Positions 8,139 through 17,496 of a DNA stretch of 39,382 bases are shown piece by piece. Source of the stretch: Firmicutes bacterium UBA6132 (GTDB taxonomy: Bacteria; Bacillota_A; Clostridia; Tissierellales; Sedimentibacteraceae). The position numbers were made by a program, and so were the translations under genes. Each line of letters opens with the position of its first letter. Within the stretch, counting starts at the first letter, position 1. Location: assembly GCA_002435835.1 (NCBI GenBank), contig DIVM01000180.1, positions 1-39,382 of the forward strand, in the 5' to 3' direction. Under the pieces are notes generated by a model. It was not told the origin of the DNA. It made no database searches and saw nothing but the letters and a program-made list of their open reading frames with translations.

Positions 8139-8146
8139 CAATATTT

Positions 8147-9385
8147 TTATTTCATTAAATTCACTACACTGTTTATATAACTATCGAAATTAGTTGTTTT
8201 AATATAATTTAATATTAAAATTTCTCCTATATTGTTTTCTTTTACAAGATCAATTATATTTTCTTTATAATGTCTTGGGTCAACTACATAAATTTCTGAG
8301 TAGTGTGGTAATAAAAATGGTAAAAATGCATTTGCATATGAATCTTTTATTACCATAATTTTCTTTTCATTTTTAACATCAGTTTTTATAATTCCAAGCG
8401 GGAAATCTCCACCCATAAATATTCCATATTTCTGATCTTTATCAACATATGATTTACTTATAACTTTACCTTCATAGGATTTTTTTTCACCAGTTTCTTT
8501 ATCATAAAAATGAACTTTCAAGCTGTTTTTAACTAATGGGTTATAAAAAATTACATCATCAGGATTATTTGTAACAGCATCAGTTGGATTAACAGTTGAT
8601 AAATGACCTAAAAAACCTTTTGCTTCTTCTTTTTCATATTTATCAAGTGATATTGCATCAAATCCTGCAACTTTTGCAAAACCCGTGTAACCATAATAAG
8701 CACCAAGTGCAGTCCAGTGATGGTCAGTTCTAAAATAAACATATTCATTGATATGTTCTTTTATTGGGTTATAAACGTCAACAGTAATTATTCTATCTGA
8801 TAAATTGCTTTTTACATAATTAATTGCATCTATTTGCGAATCTGATAAATTTTTATATTTTTCCTCAGTTAAAAATTCAATTTGTAATGGGGCAAGAATG
8901 GAATATACTTTTGTATTATTTCCCAGTTGCTCTTGTAATTTGTTAATCATATCTGCATATGACTTACTTGTTTTTTCATTAAATTTATATAATTCCATTA
9001 CAGTATCATTTAAAATTAATAAATTTCCGTTTGAGTTAGCTTGTTCATTGCCACCGTTATTTTCTCCTCCAACGTTTTGCCCAGCAAATTCAACTAAATG
9101 AACATCTTCACTTCTTTTGATTCCTTTTAATGTAGAGATTTTTTTGCTGTATTTTACTAAATATTCTCTAAAAAGAAAATGATCTGCAAAATAACTTTCA
9201 AAATCTCTAATATATTTCCCGGTAAATAATGACTGGGAAGAAAATTCTGGTTTTTTAGCTAAAGCTCTATTTTCTTCTTCCGATATTGTTTGATCTTTTG
9301 GAGAAATCATATTTAAAGAAGAAATAATAAATATGGATAAAAGAACTAAGATTAAATTAATTTTATATTTAAATTTATTTTCCAT
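8147..9385 (-). CDS. DHHW-motif protein, AlgX/AlgJ-like partner of the MBOAT acyltransferase
   Basis: This 412-residue membrane-anchored protein has one N-terminal helix (about residues 10-27), the family opening with EEENRALAKKPEF and FESYFADHFLFREYLV, and the defining D221-H222-H223-W224 sequence. A later KDSYANAF block supplies Ser349, the likely nucleophile of an SGNH-type fold. In known systems such proteins work outside the membrane, receiving acetyl groups exported by an MBOAT partner and placing them on a polysaccharide. Its gene follows the MBOAT gene by 14 bases, and both end at the terminator at 8106-8138. A 15-residue Gly/Asn-rich stretch near residue 105 (GGENNGGNEQANSN) is an unstructured insert. 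The glycan substrate is unknown. Confidence 0.85.
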   Translation of the reverse strand: MENKFKYKINLILVLLSIFIISSLNMISPKDQTISEEENRALAKKPEFSSQSLFTGKYIRDFESYFADHFLFREYLVKYSKKISTLKGIKRSEDVHLVEFAGQNVGGENNGGNEQANSNGNLLILNDTVMELYKFNEKTSKSYADMINKLQEQLGNNTKVYSILAPLQIEFLTEEKYKNLSDSQIDAINYVKSNLSDRIITVDVYNPIKEHINEYVYFRTDHHWTALGAYYGYTGFAKVAGFDAISLDKYEKEEAKGFLGHLSTVNPTDAVTNNPDDVIFYNPLVKNSLKVHFYDKETGEKKSYEGKVISKSYVDKDQKYGIFMGGDFPLGIIKTDVKNEKKIMVIKDSYANAFLPFLLPHYSEIYVVDPRHYKENIIDLVKENNIGEILILNYIKTTNFDSYINSVVNLMK

Positions 9386-9399
9386 AATATCATATCTCC

Positions 9400-10803
9400 T
9401 TAAAATTTAAAGTACAAAAATGGTGTGAATGTCTGCCCGACCAACATTATTGTACAAATGATTAAAATAGCTACATTAACAAGACCGTGCAAAATATTTA
9501 TAGCTTTGTTGTTATTTAATTTCTCATCTAATTTTTCAAATAATACTTTAAATATAGGAGTTGATGCTAAAATTCCAACTGCTAACAAAATAACATTGTT
9601 GTAAAATTCAACTTCAAATTTAACGTCATATAGTGGATTATCTGTAAATCCAAATAATATTTTAATAAAGTCAAATGCTTTACTTATATCTAAGAAATAG
9701 AAAAATGTCCATCCAATAATAACAACTAATATTAAATAAATGTGGCTAACGAAAAGAGGCAGTTTATTTAATATTTTACCTAAGAAATATTTTTCTAAAA
9801 GTAAAAATATACCGTAATACAATCCCCACATAATGAAATTATAACTTGCACCATGCCACAATCCTGTAAGCATCCAAACTATAAAAATATTTCTTAAATA
9901 ATATTTTCTGTTTCCACCAAGAGGTATATAAACATAATCTCTAAAGAACTGGCTTAAAGAAATATGCCATCTTCTCCAGAAATCTTGAGCACTTTTTGCT
10001 ATATATGGATAATTAAAGTTTTCCTTATAAGTAAAACCAAACATTTTACCAAGTCCGATTGCCATATCAGAATAACCTGAAAAATCAAAATAAATTTGTA
10101 GAGTGTACATTATAATTCCTAACCATGCGCCCAATATTGAAATTTCATTTAAATTGCTTTCAAGAAAAACTGTTGAAGCAGCACCAACTGAATTAGCAAT
10201 CATAACTTTTTTAAACAAACCTGCCATGAAACGATTTATGCCGTAGCTAAATTGCGAAGCATTAATTTCTCGATTTTCAAGAGTATTTTCCATATCCTTA
10301 TACTTAGATATAGGGCCTGACATTATTTGATGATAAAGGGAAACATAAAGTAGCAATTTATTAAAACTTTTTTGTACTTGTACTTCTTTTTTATAAACAT
10401 CAACTACATAAGTAATAATTTTAAATGTAAAAAATGAAATACCAATTGGAAGACCAACTTTACTTAAAGCTAAGTTAGTTGAAAAAAGTAGGTTAACATT
10501 TTCTACAAAGAAATTATAATATTTAAAGTATGCTAAAAGACCTAAATCAAAAAATATAGCTAAAAATAAAAATAATTTGCTTTTTGAATTTTCTTTATAT
10601 TTGTCCACTAAAATAGCTAAATAATAATTGATTAATGTACTTATTACTAATAAAAGAACATAAAATGGTTGTCCCCATGCATAAAACAATAAAGAAAAAC
10701 AAAGAAGTACTAAATTTTTGTAAGTATTATTTTTGCAGATAAAATAAAAAATTAAACTTATGGGCAAAAATAAATATAAAAACACTAAACTTGAAAAAAC
10801 CAT
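9400..10803 (-). CDS. MBOAT-family O-acyltransferase (AlgI/PatB/DltB-like)
   Basis: Polytopic enzyme that passes acyl groups across the membrane. I choose ATG 10803 (MVFSSLVFLYLFLP) because GGAGG stands directly before it; the frame extends upstream to 10845 without a ribosome-binding site. The 467-residue product is almost entirely hydrophobic helices. It contains the conserved DFSGYSDMAIGLGKMFG and FWRRWHISLSQFFRDYVYIPLGG blocks, and the invariant catalytic histidine in LWHGASYNF (His317). Together with the DHHW protein it forms the standard two-gene O-acetylation module. Wall teichoic acid, peptidoglycan or an exopolysaccharide are all possible acceptors; nearby wall-polymer genes favour a surface glycan. 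Confidence 0.9.
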   Translation of the reverse strand: MVFSSLVFLYLFLPISLIFYFICKNNTYKNLVLLCFSLLFYAWGQPFYVLLLVISTLINYYLAILVDKYKENSKSKLFLFLAIFFDLGLLAYFKYYNFFVENVNLLFSTNLALSKVGLPIGISFFTFKIITYVVDVYKKEVQVQKSFNKLLLYVSLYHQIMSGPISKYKDMENTLENREINASQFSYGINRFMAGLFKKVMIANSVGAASTVFLESNLNEISILGAWLGIIMYTLQIYFDFSGYSDMAIGLGKMFGFTYKENFNYPYIAKSAQDFWRRWHISLSQFFRDYVYIPLGGNRKYYLRNIFIVWMLTGLWHGASYNFIMWGLYYGIFLLLEKYFLGKILNKLPLFVSHIYLILVVIIGWTFFYFLDISKAFDFIKILFGFTDNPLYDVKFEVEFYNNVILLAVGILASTPIFKVLFEKLDEKLNNNKAINILHGLVNVAILIICTIMLVGQTFTPFLYFKF

Positions 10804-10871
10804 AAAATCCTCCATTAAGTTTAAAAACTTCAATAAATATATCATTTTAAAGCAAAGAATGCAATGAATTC

Positions 10872-10901
10872 TTGTATTTTAATGATGAAATATGTTATAA
10901 T
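10872..10901 (+). promoter_or_regulatory. SigA-type promoter for the methyltransferase gene
   Basis: TTGTAT (10872-10877), an 18-base spacer and TATAAT (10896-10901) with an extended TG one base upstream (TGTTATAAT). It lies 48 bases before the start codon, in the divergent gap. Confidence 0.6.
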
Positions 10902-10949
10902 AAATAAAATGTGAAATTTTAAATGTTAACTTAAGATTAGAGGTATTAT

Positions 10950-11786
10950 ATGACAAATTTTAGTATGGTATTAAATAAGTTTTTTAAATTACCAGTTCAT
11001 CCATTTAATTTAAATAATGAAGGCAAAAAGACTTATTCAGAATGGCAGTATGAAAAAGGAATAGATACAATTAAATTTTATTTGAAACATACATCAATGG
11101 ATGAAATGTTTAAAAATAAAGATGTATTAGATATAGGATGTGGCGCAGGTGGAAAAACAGTTTTTTATGCATCACAAAATGTAAAAAGTATTACAGGAAT
11201 AGAAATTCTTAGCAAATATAAAAACGAAGCAGAATCTTTAGCAAAAAAATATAATGTAAATGATAAATTTAAATTTGTTAGTGCAGATGCTTCTGTAATG
11301 CCTTTTGAAAATGAATCATTTGATACAATTATTATGAATGATGCAATGGAACATGTTGATGAGCCAGAAAAAGTTTTGGAAGAATGTTTCCGTGTATTAA
11401 AAAAGGATGGAAAACTTTATTTGAATTTTCCACCATACAACCATCCATATGGAGCTCATTTAAGCGATGCAATTGGAATTCCATGGGTACATGTTTTATT
11501 TAGCGAAAAAACACTCATTAATACATATAAAGAATTAGTAAAAAACTTACCGGATGGTAAGGATAGAATTGAGTTTAGAATAGATAAAAGGGATGATGGA
11601 ACAGAATATTTTTCATACATTAATAAAATGTCTATTAAAAGATATCAAAAAATATTAAACAATAGCAAATTTACAGTAGAGTATTATAAAGAAGAACCTT
11701 TAAGAAATTTATTTAAACATTTAGCTAAATTACCTTTTATAAAAGAGTATTTAGTAAAAATGGTTGTATGTGTATTAAAGAAATAA
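10950..11786 (+). CDS. SAM-dependent methyltransferase, class I
   Basis: The 278-residue product carries the Rossmann methyltransferase motifs in order: motif I VLDIGCGAGGKTVFYA (about residues 60-75), the acidic residue ending strand 2 (GIEI), FVSADASVMPF, and IIMNDAMEHVDEPEKVLEECFRVLKKDGKLYL (motifs II-III), as in the Methyltransf_11 group. A GAGG site precedes ATG 10950. The C-terminal 110 residues (NFPPYNHPYGAHLSDAIGIPWVH onwards) are a lid or substrate domain seen in sugar and polyketide methyltransferases. Its position among surface-glycan genes suggests a glycan or lipid-linked sugar as acceptor, but that is only contextual. It has its own promoter and terminator. Confidence 0.8.
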   Translation: MTNFSMVLNKFFKLPVHPFNLNNEGKKTYSEWQYEKGIDTIKFYLKHTSMDEMFKNKDVLDIGCGAGGKTVFYASQNVKSITGIEILSKYKNEAESLAKKYNVNDKFKFVSADASVMPFENESFDTIIMNDAMEHVDEPEKVLEECFRVLKKDGKLYLNFPPYNHPYGAHLSDAIGIPWVHVLFSEKTLINTYKELVKNLPDGKDRIEFRIDKRDDGTEYFSYINKMSIKRYQKILNNSKFTVEYYKEEPLRNLFKHLAKLPFIKEYLVKMVVCVLKK

Positions 11787-11789
11787 CGT

Positions 11790-11816
11790 AAAGGGCGGAC
11801 CTAATGTTCGTCCTTT
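11790..11816 (+). terminator. Terminator after the methyltransferase gene
   Basis: AAAGGGCGGAC and GTTCGTCCTTT form an 11-pair stem (two G-T pairs) with a five-base loop, directly after the stop codon. The following AAATTTATATGTTTTT is only a weak T-run. Apart from it, I see nothing definite in 11787-11979. Confidence 0.6.
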
Positions 11817-11979
11817 AAATTTATATGTTTTTACGTAGTGCATTGAATTTTATTATGTAACCTATTAATAATAAATGGTAGATTAGTTATTGATTTTATA
11901 TTATTAATATGATATTGTTAATTGTATTTTTAGAGTATATTTAGAATTATTTACTAAAAAGAGGAGAGCATAAAGAAAA

Positions 11980-14130
11980 ATGAAGATAAATAAAATAGAT
12001 AAATTTGTTATTTTATTAATATGTTTAACATTTCTTGTAGGTATAAATACTATTTATCTTAGGATAAATAACGAAAAAGCATATAAGACTGCTGAATTTG
12101 TTCTTGACTATGATGAAATGGCAAAGTTTTCAGAAAGTTCTGATAAAGATTTAAGCTATTGGCTTAACAAATTTAAAGGATATGGAGCTTATTCAGTTGC
12201 AATACCTGAGGAAACAATAAAAAGATTAATAGAAAATGGTCAGCCTTTAAAAGCTGATATAGTTTCAGAACTTGTTAAAAATTATGATTGGCAAAAAAAT
12301 TATCCATCTGAAATTATAGAAAGAATAAATAAAAAAGCTATTGATAATACAGATGCAATAATAGAAACAAGTGATAAATCTCTTTATGAATATATAAATT
12401 TAGGTTTATCTGAAAGATATGATAATCAATTTTTCGAAACACTAAAAATTGATGATAATTTTTATATAATTTTAAATGGCACAAGCGAAGATCTTTATTA
12501 CGGTAATACTGAAAGAATTACTGATATTAATGGTAAGGGAATTTCAGAAACAAAAAAAATAGTGGATACTAGATTATTTAACATAGGTGTTGGTTATGAT
12601 GAAGAAAAAATAAATTTAGTAAAGCAAGTAGGTTTAGATGTAATTTTAAGACCTATTAATTTTCCTACATACAATGAGAAACTAGTTGATGCTTATGATT
12701 CTACAAATAAAAAATACAATTTGACACCAAGAGTTTATTTAATGGGCGGTAAAGAAGTATTAGGATTTCCAGGTAATGAAAAGAGTTTTTTAAATTATGT
12801 TAAAGAAAATAATATAGCTACCGTTTTAATTGAAAGCGCTAATCAAAGAGAGCATTTAGAACAAGAAGGAATTAATAAGCTTGTAGAAAAATCTAATTAC
12901 AATGCTGTAAGAGCTTTTACCATGTGGGATTATGTAAGACAAAGAAATGAATATTACAATTATGAAGGTGCTGAAGAAATTGAAAATACAATATTTAGAG
13001 CTATAACTGAACGTAATATTAGATTAATATATTTTAAACCTTTTTTTGAAGAACAAGGCTCATCAAAATATTTAACTGATGAAGCTGAATATGATAGAAC
13101 ATTTAATAGCTTATCACAAAGACTAAAACAACATGGTATAAAAATTGGTGCAACAGTACCCATTGAAGAATTCCACATAGGAGCTAAAAGATTATCCATA
13201 TTAGCATTTGGCATAACACTATCAGCTGTATTTTTGTTTTTAAAAATGTTTAATATAAAACACAAAAGAGCTAATTTACTTTATTTAGCTTCACTACCTG
13301 CTGCATTAATTCCATTAGTTACAAGAGGATTAGCTGAAAAAGGTTTTGGATTTTTAGCAGCCGTTGTATTTTCGGGACTTGCAATTTTATTTTTCATGAC
13401 TGAAATTAAAAAAGTGTTGAATTCAAATAAAAAACATTCAAATATACAGATGATGATTAAATCAGCATATATTTTAACAGTAACCATTGCAATTTCCATA
13501 GCAGGAGCAATATTTGAAGATTCCATGCTTGCAGATGTAAAATATTTTCTTGAAATGGATATATTTAGAGGAGTTAAATTTGCACAAATTCTTCCTTTTG
13601 GAATATTTTTAATAATTTATTTAGTTTATTTTATGATTAAAGATGATAAAAATAAATTTAAAGATATGTTTAATATTGTAAAATCCTTATTAAATCATAA
13701 TATAAAAATTTATTATGCTATATTAGCTGGCATTATCGGAATAATTGGGTATATTTATATTGCAAGAACTGGGCATGAAACAGATATTCAACCTTCTAAT
13801 TTAGAGATGATATTTAGAAACTTTTTAGAAAATGTACTTTTAGCAAGACCAAGAACAAAAGAATTTTTAATAGCATTTCCAGCAATATTTGCAGCTATAT
13901 ACACTGCAAATAAGAAGTCAGAGTTTTTCACATTTATATTTATGTTAGCTGCTGCTATTGGTACTTCTTCTGTTATTAATACATTTTCTCACTTAAGAAC
14001 ACCTATTTATTTATCATTATCAAGAACTATGATAGCTTTGATTTTTGGTATTGTTATAGGATGTATTTTAATATTGCTGCTAAATTATATTTTTAAAATA
14101 TTTACTAAAATACAGGAGAAATTGCAGTGA
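11980..14130 (+). CDS. DUF5693 family membrane protein
   Basis: The 716-residue protein has an N-terminal membrane helix (about residues 9-26), a large extracytoplasmic domain to about residue 405, and a C-terminal block of some nine or ten hydrophobic helices beginning with LSILAFGITLSAVFLFL. The outer domain (FNIGVGYDEEKINLVKQVGLDVILRPINFP; AFTMWDYVRQRNEYYNYEGAEEIENT) looks like a TIM-barrel-type fold of unknown catalysis. I recognise the family, which regularly precedes csaB in Clostridia; a role in building or exporting a pyruvylated wall polymer is inferred from that neighbourhood. The stop overlaps the GTG start of csaB, so the two are translationally coupled. Confidence 0.8.
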   Translation: MKINKIDKFVILLICLTFLVGINTIYLRINNEKAYKTAEFVLDYDEMAKFSESSDKDLSYWLNKFKGYGAYSVAIPEETIKRLIENGQPLKADIVSELVKNYDWQKNYPSEIIERINKKAIDNTDAIIETSDKSLYEYINLGLSERYDNQFFETLKIDDNFYIILNGTSEDLYYGNTERITDINGKGISETKKIVDTRLFNIGVGYDEEKINLVKQVGLDVILRPINFPTYNEKLVDAYDSTNKKYNLTPRVYLMGGKEVLGFPGNEKSFLNYVKENNIATVLIESANQREHLEQEGINKLVEKSNYNAVRAFTMWDYVRQRNEYYNYEGAEEIENTIFRAITERNIRLIYFKPFFEEQGSSKYLTDEAEYDRTFNSLSQRLKQHGIKIGATVPIEEFHIGAKRLSILAFGITLSAVFLFLKMFNIKHKRANLLYLASLPAALIPLVTRGLAEKGFGFLAAVVFSGLAILFFMTEIKKVLNSNKKHSNIQMMIKSAYILTVTIAISIAGAIFEDSMLADVKYFLEMDIFRGVKFAQILPFGIFLIIYLVYFMIKDDKNKFKDMFNIVKSLLNHNIKIYYAILAGIIGIIGYIYIARTGHETDIQPSNLEMIFRNFLENVLLARPRTKEFLIAFPAIFAAIYTANKKSEFFTFIFMLAAAIGTSSVINTFSHLRTPIYLSLSRTMIALIFGIVIGCILILLLNYIFKIFTKIQEKLQ

Positions 14131-15206
14131 ACTCAGGAAGTAAAATTTTATTAGCTGGATATTATGGCTACGGTAATTTAGGTGATGAAGCAATTCTTGA
14201 AATGGTTCTAAAACAACTTTTTCAAATAGTTGACAGTGAAAATATTACAGTTTTATCAAGCAATAAAAATGAAACATCTAAAAAATATAATATAAATTCT
14301 ATCGACCGTTATAATGTTTTATCAATTATAAGTCATTTAAAAAAATCAAAAGCTCTAATATTTGGCGGCGGTAGTTTATTGCAAGATGTTACAAGTAAAA
14401 GAAGTATTTATTATTATTTGTTTTTAATAAAACTTGCAAAACTTATGAAAAATAAAGTTATTATGCTTAGTCAAGGAATAGGACCAATAGTAAATGAAAA
14501 AAGCAAAACTGCAACAGTTAAAGCATTAAAAAAAGTGGACTTTATAACTGTTAGAGATATTCAATCTAAAAATTTCTTAGAAGAATTAGGCGTTGATAAA
14601 AATAAATTATATTTATCATCGGATCCAGTTATAAATTTTTGTTCAAATGATGATGAATATGTTGAAGATAAAAAAGAAAATAATAAAAAAAATGTATGTT
14701 TTTCACTTAGAAACTGGAATAATGTAAATGTAAGCGAAAAAATAAGTAATGTAGCAGAAATGTTAATTAAAAATAATATAGAATGTCATTTCATACCATT
14801 TTATTATAATGAAGATTTACCTTTAATAAAAGAGGTAGAGGAAATATTAAATAAAAAGGGTATAAATGCAGTTTATTATAAAGAAAAACTTTCAACAAAT
14901 GAAGCGTTTTATATAATAAAAAACATGAATTTATTAGTTGGAGTAAGGCTTCATTCATTAATATTTGCAGCATCTGCTAATGTTCCATTTGTAGCTGTTT
15001 CATATGATCATAAAGTTGATCATTTTGTTGAATCTGTGGATATGAATGTTGAATGCAACATAGAAAATATTGATGAAAATAATCTTTATAATGAAATAAT
15101 TAAAAAACTTGAAAATGAAAATGTAGAAAAACAAAAACTTTCAGAAAAAGTAAAAAGCTTAAGAAATTCTGTAAAAGTAAATTACAATATTTTAAAAGAT
15201 ATATAA
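14127..15206 (+). CDS. csaB: Polysaccharide pyruvyl transferase CsaB
   Basis: CsaB adds a ketal-linked pyruvate from phosphoenolpyruvate to a secondary wall polymer; in Gram-positive bacteria the pyruvylated polymer is the ligand that SLH domains bind. The 359-residue protein shows the family signatures GYYGYGNLGDEAIL at the N-terminus, IFGGGSLLQDVTSKRS, MLSQGIGPI and, near the end, LLVGVRLHSLIFAA with the conserved Arg-x-His. The start is GTG 14127, overlapping the previous TGA by four bases. The presence of csaB agrees with the putative SLH protein at 1-227. It is followed 10 bases later by tagA. Confidence 0.92.
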   Translation: MNSGSKILLAGYYGYGNLGDEAILEMVLKQLFQIVDSENITVLSSNKNETSKKYNINSIDRYNVLSIISHLKKSKALIFGGGSLLQDVTSKRSIYYYLFLIKLAKLMKNKVIMLSQGIGPIVNEKSKTATVKALKKVDFITVRDIQSKNFLEELGVDKNKLYLSSDPVINFCSNDDEYVEDKKENNKKNVCFSLRNWNNVNVSEKISNVAEMLIKNNIECHFIPFYYNEDLPLIKEVEEILNKKGINAVYYKEKLSTNEAFYIIKNMNLLVGVRLHSLIFAASANVPFVAVSYDHKVDHFVESVDMNVECNIENIDENNLYNEIIKKLENENVEKQKLSEKVKSLRNSVKVNYNILKDI

Positions 15207-15216
15207 CGAGGTTGTT

Positions 15217-15984
15217 ATGGATAAAGTTAGTATAATGGGTGTTAGAATTAATAATGTTTCAATGGACGAAGTTTTAAAAACTGCTGAACAGAAATTAAAA
15301 AATAAAGAAAAATATATAATTTATACACCAAATACAGAAATTATAATGATGTGTCAAAATGATGATGAATTTTTGAAATATATGAACGATTCAGATATTA
15401 ATGTGCCTGATGGCATTGGATTAATATATGCATCTAAAATAAAAAATCATCCATTAAAAGAAAAAGTAGCTGGATTTGATTTATCTATGAATTTGCTTAA
15501 TTTAGCAAATAAAAATAATTTAAAACTATATGCTGTTGGTGGAAAGCCAGGTGTAGCTGAAGCAGCTATGAAAAATGTTCATGAGAATTATCCTAATATT
15601 AATATAGTAGGAAGCCATCATGGTTATTTTAAAGGAGCTCACTTGAGTCAAGGTGGACATGAAGAAGAACAAAAAGTTGTAAATGAGATAAATGAACTAA
15701 ATCCTGATATTTTGTTTGTTGGTTTTGGTGCTAAAAAACAGGAGCAATGGATAGAATTTAATAAAAATAGCTTAAACGCTAATATTATTATAGGAAATGG
15801 CGGAACTATAGATGTTCTTGCTGGCAATGTAAAAAGAGCACCTGAAATATATATTAAATTAGGTTTAGAATGGCTTTATAGATTAATGAAAGAACCAAAC
15901 AGAATATCAAGACAAGTAGTTTTGCCTGTTTTTATGTTAAAGGTTATCTTTGGCAATAAAAATATTGTTAAAGAAATTAAATAA
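15217..15984 (+). CDS. tagA: WecG/TagA/CpsF family glycosyltransferase (GT26)
   Basis: Likely N-acetylglucosaminyl-diphosphoundecaprenol N-acetyl-beta-D-mannosaminyltransferase, which adds the second sugar of a wall-polymer linkage unit on the inner membrane face. The 255-residue sequence carries the family motifs YTPNTEIIMMCQND, DINVPDGIGLIYASK (with the proposed catalytic Asp), LYAVGGKPGVAEAA, ILFVGFGAKKQEQWI and GNGGTIDVLAG, then the C-terminal amphipathic stretch (LEWLYRLMKEPNRISRQ) that binds the membrane. It sits between csaB and a transaldolase gene, in one apparent transcription unit. Confidence 0.92.
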   Translation: MDKVSIMGVRINNVSMDEVLKTAEQKLKNKEKYIIYTPNTEIIMMCQNDDEFLKYMNDSDINVPDGIGLIYASKIKNHPLKEKVAGFDLSMNLLNLANKNNLKLYAVGGKPGVAEAAMKNVHENYPNINIVGSHHGYFKGAHLSQGGHEEEQKVVNEINELNPDILFVGFGAKKQEQWIEFNKNSLNANIIIGNGGTIDVLAGNVKRAPEIYIKLGLEWLYRLMKEPNRISRQVVLPVFMLKVIFGNKNIVKEIK

Positions 15985-16015
15985 AATTAAATTTAGCATT
16001 ATTTTGGAGGTTTAA

Positions 16016-16663
16016 ATGAAATTATTTATTGATACTGCAAATGTTAATGAAATTAGGTTAGCTAATGATATGGGAGTTATTTGTGGTGTTACTACAAATC
16101 CATCCTTAATAGCAAAAGAAGGACGTTTTTTTGAAGATGTTGTTAGAGAAATTACATCAATTGTTGATGGTCCTATTAGTGCAGAAGTTATAAGTTTAAA
16201 TTCTGAGGGAATGATAAAAGAAGCAGTAGAACTTTCAAAAATACATAAAAATATTGTAATAAAAATACCTATGACAGCTGAAGGATTAAAAGCAGTTAAA
16301 GTATTAAACAAAGAAAAAATAAAAACAAATGTAACATTAATTTTTTCAGCAGGTCAGGCGTTATTAGCAGCAAAAGCTGGTGCGTCATATGTAAGTCCTT
16401 TTGTTGGAAGATTAGATGATATAAGCAATAATGGTATGGATTTATTAAAAGAAATAGTTGAAATATTTCATAATTTTAATATTAAAACTGAAATAATTGC
16501 TGCAAGCATTAGACATCCAATGCATGTAACACAGGCTGCAAGAATAGGATGCCATATAGCAACTGTACCATATAAAGTTATTTTACAATTAACGAGACAT
16601 CCGTTAACAGATAAAGGCATAGAACAATTTTTAAAAGATTGGGAAACTGTACCTAAAATATAA
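16016..16663 (+). CDS. tal: Transaldolase / fructose-6-phosphate aldolase family (small type)
   Basis: The 215 residues match the short, decameric transaldolase subfamily rather than the long form of about 315 residues. Visible landmarks are [11 protein letters not shown] at the start, [13 protein letters not shown], the Schiff-base lysine Lys83 in [26 protein letters not shown] and [10 protein letters not shown]. It transfers a dihydroxyacetone unit in the non-oxidative pentose phosphate pathway. GGAGG lies seven bases before ATG 16016. It is directly followed by split transketolase genes, giving a complete set for sugar-phosphate interconversion. A fructose-6-phosphate aldolase function cannot be ruled out by sequence alone. 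Confidence 0.9.
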   Translation: MKLFIDTANVNEIRLANDMGVICGVTTNPSLIAKEGRFFEDVVREITSIVDGPISAEVISLNSEGMIKEAVELSKIHKNIVIKIPMTAEGLKAVKVLNKEKIKTNVTLIFSAGQALLAAKAGASYVSPFVGRLDDISNNGMDLLKEIVEIFHNFNIKTEIIAASIRHPMHVTQAARIGCHIATVPYKVILQLTRHPLTDKGIEQFLKDWETVPKI

Positions 16664-16674
16664 TAGGAGGAAAA

Positions 16675-17496
16675 ATGAATAATCAAGAATTATCACTTAT
16701 AGCTAAAAATGTTAGAAAAAACATATTGTCCATGATTCATGAAGCTAATTCAGGTCATCCAGGAGGATCTTTATCAGCAGTTGAAATTATGACATATCTT
16801 TATTTTGAAGAAATGAATATAAAAAATCCTACGGATGAAAATAGGGACTATTTTATATTATCAAAAGGTCACGCTGCACCTGTTTTATATTCTACTCTAA
16901 TGGAAAAAGGATTTTTGGATAAAAATTTAATTCCTACTTTAAGACAAATTAATTCAAAGTTACAAGGACATCCAGATATGAAAAAGGTACCTGGAGTAGA
17001 AGCTTCTACAGGTTCTTTAGGTCAAGGACTTTCCATAGCTAATGGAATAGCATTATCATTTAAATTAGACAAAAAAGAAAATAGAGTATTTGCTCTTTTA
17101 GGTGATGGAGAAACTCAAGAAGGTATGATTTGGGAAGCTGCAATGTTGGCAAGTCATTATGGATTATCAAATGTAACTGCAATTTTAGATCACAACGGTT
17201 TACAAATTGATGGTAAAAATGAAGATGTAATGAATATAGAACCAATTGAAGAAAAATGGACGGCTTTTGGATGGCATGTTATAAGAATTTGCGGTCATGA
17301 CATAGAGCAAATAAGAAAAGCATTCGAAGCAAGAAAATTAATAAAAGATAAACCAGTAATAATTATAGCTGATACTATTAAAGGTAAATGTGTATCATTT
17401 ATGGAAAACAAAGCTTCATGGCATGGTAAAGCACCAAATGTTGAAGAATATAATACAGCTTTAAAAGAAATAGATGAATTTGGAGGTGACAAATAA
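16675..17496 (+). CDS. Transketolase, N-terminal (thiamine diphosphate-binding) subunit
   Basis: This is the first half of a split transketolase. It carries SGHPGGSLSAVEIMTYLYF at the start, the GHAAPVLYSTL segment, PGVEASTGSLGQGLS and the thiamine diphosphate/Mg motif GDGETQEG followed by a distal Asn (LDHNGLQ). Its 273 residues correspond to the PP domain only; the Pyr and C-terminal domains are encoded by the next gene, whose ATG overlaps this stop by one base (TAATG). Two-gene transketolases are common in Clostridia and archaea, so this is not a frameshift. It is part of the operon with tagA and transaldolase. Confidence 0.93.
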   Translation: MNNQELSLIAKNVRKNILSMIHEANSGHPGGSLSAVEIMTYLYFEEMNIKNPTDENRDYFILSKGHAAPVLYSTLMEKGFLDKNLIPTLRQINSKLQGHPDMKKVPGVEASTGSLGQGLSIANGIALSFKLDKKENRVFALLGDGETQEGMIWEAAMLASHYGLSNVTAILDHNGLQIDGKNEDVMNIEPIEEKWTAFGWHVIRICGHDIEQIRKAFEARKLIKDKPVIIIADTIKGKCVSFMENKASWHGKAPNVEEYNTALKEIDEFGGDK

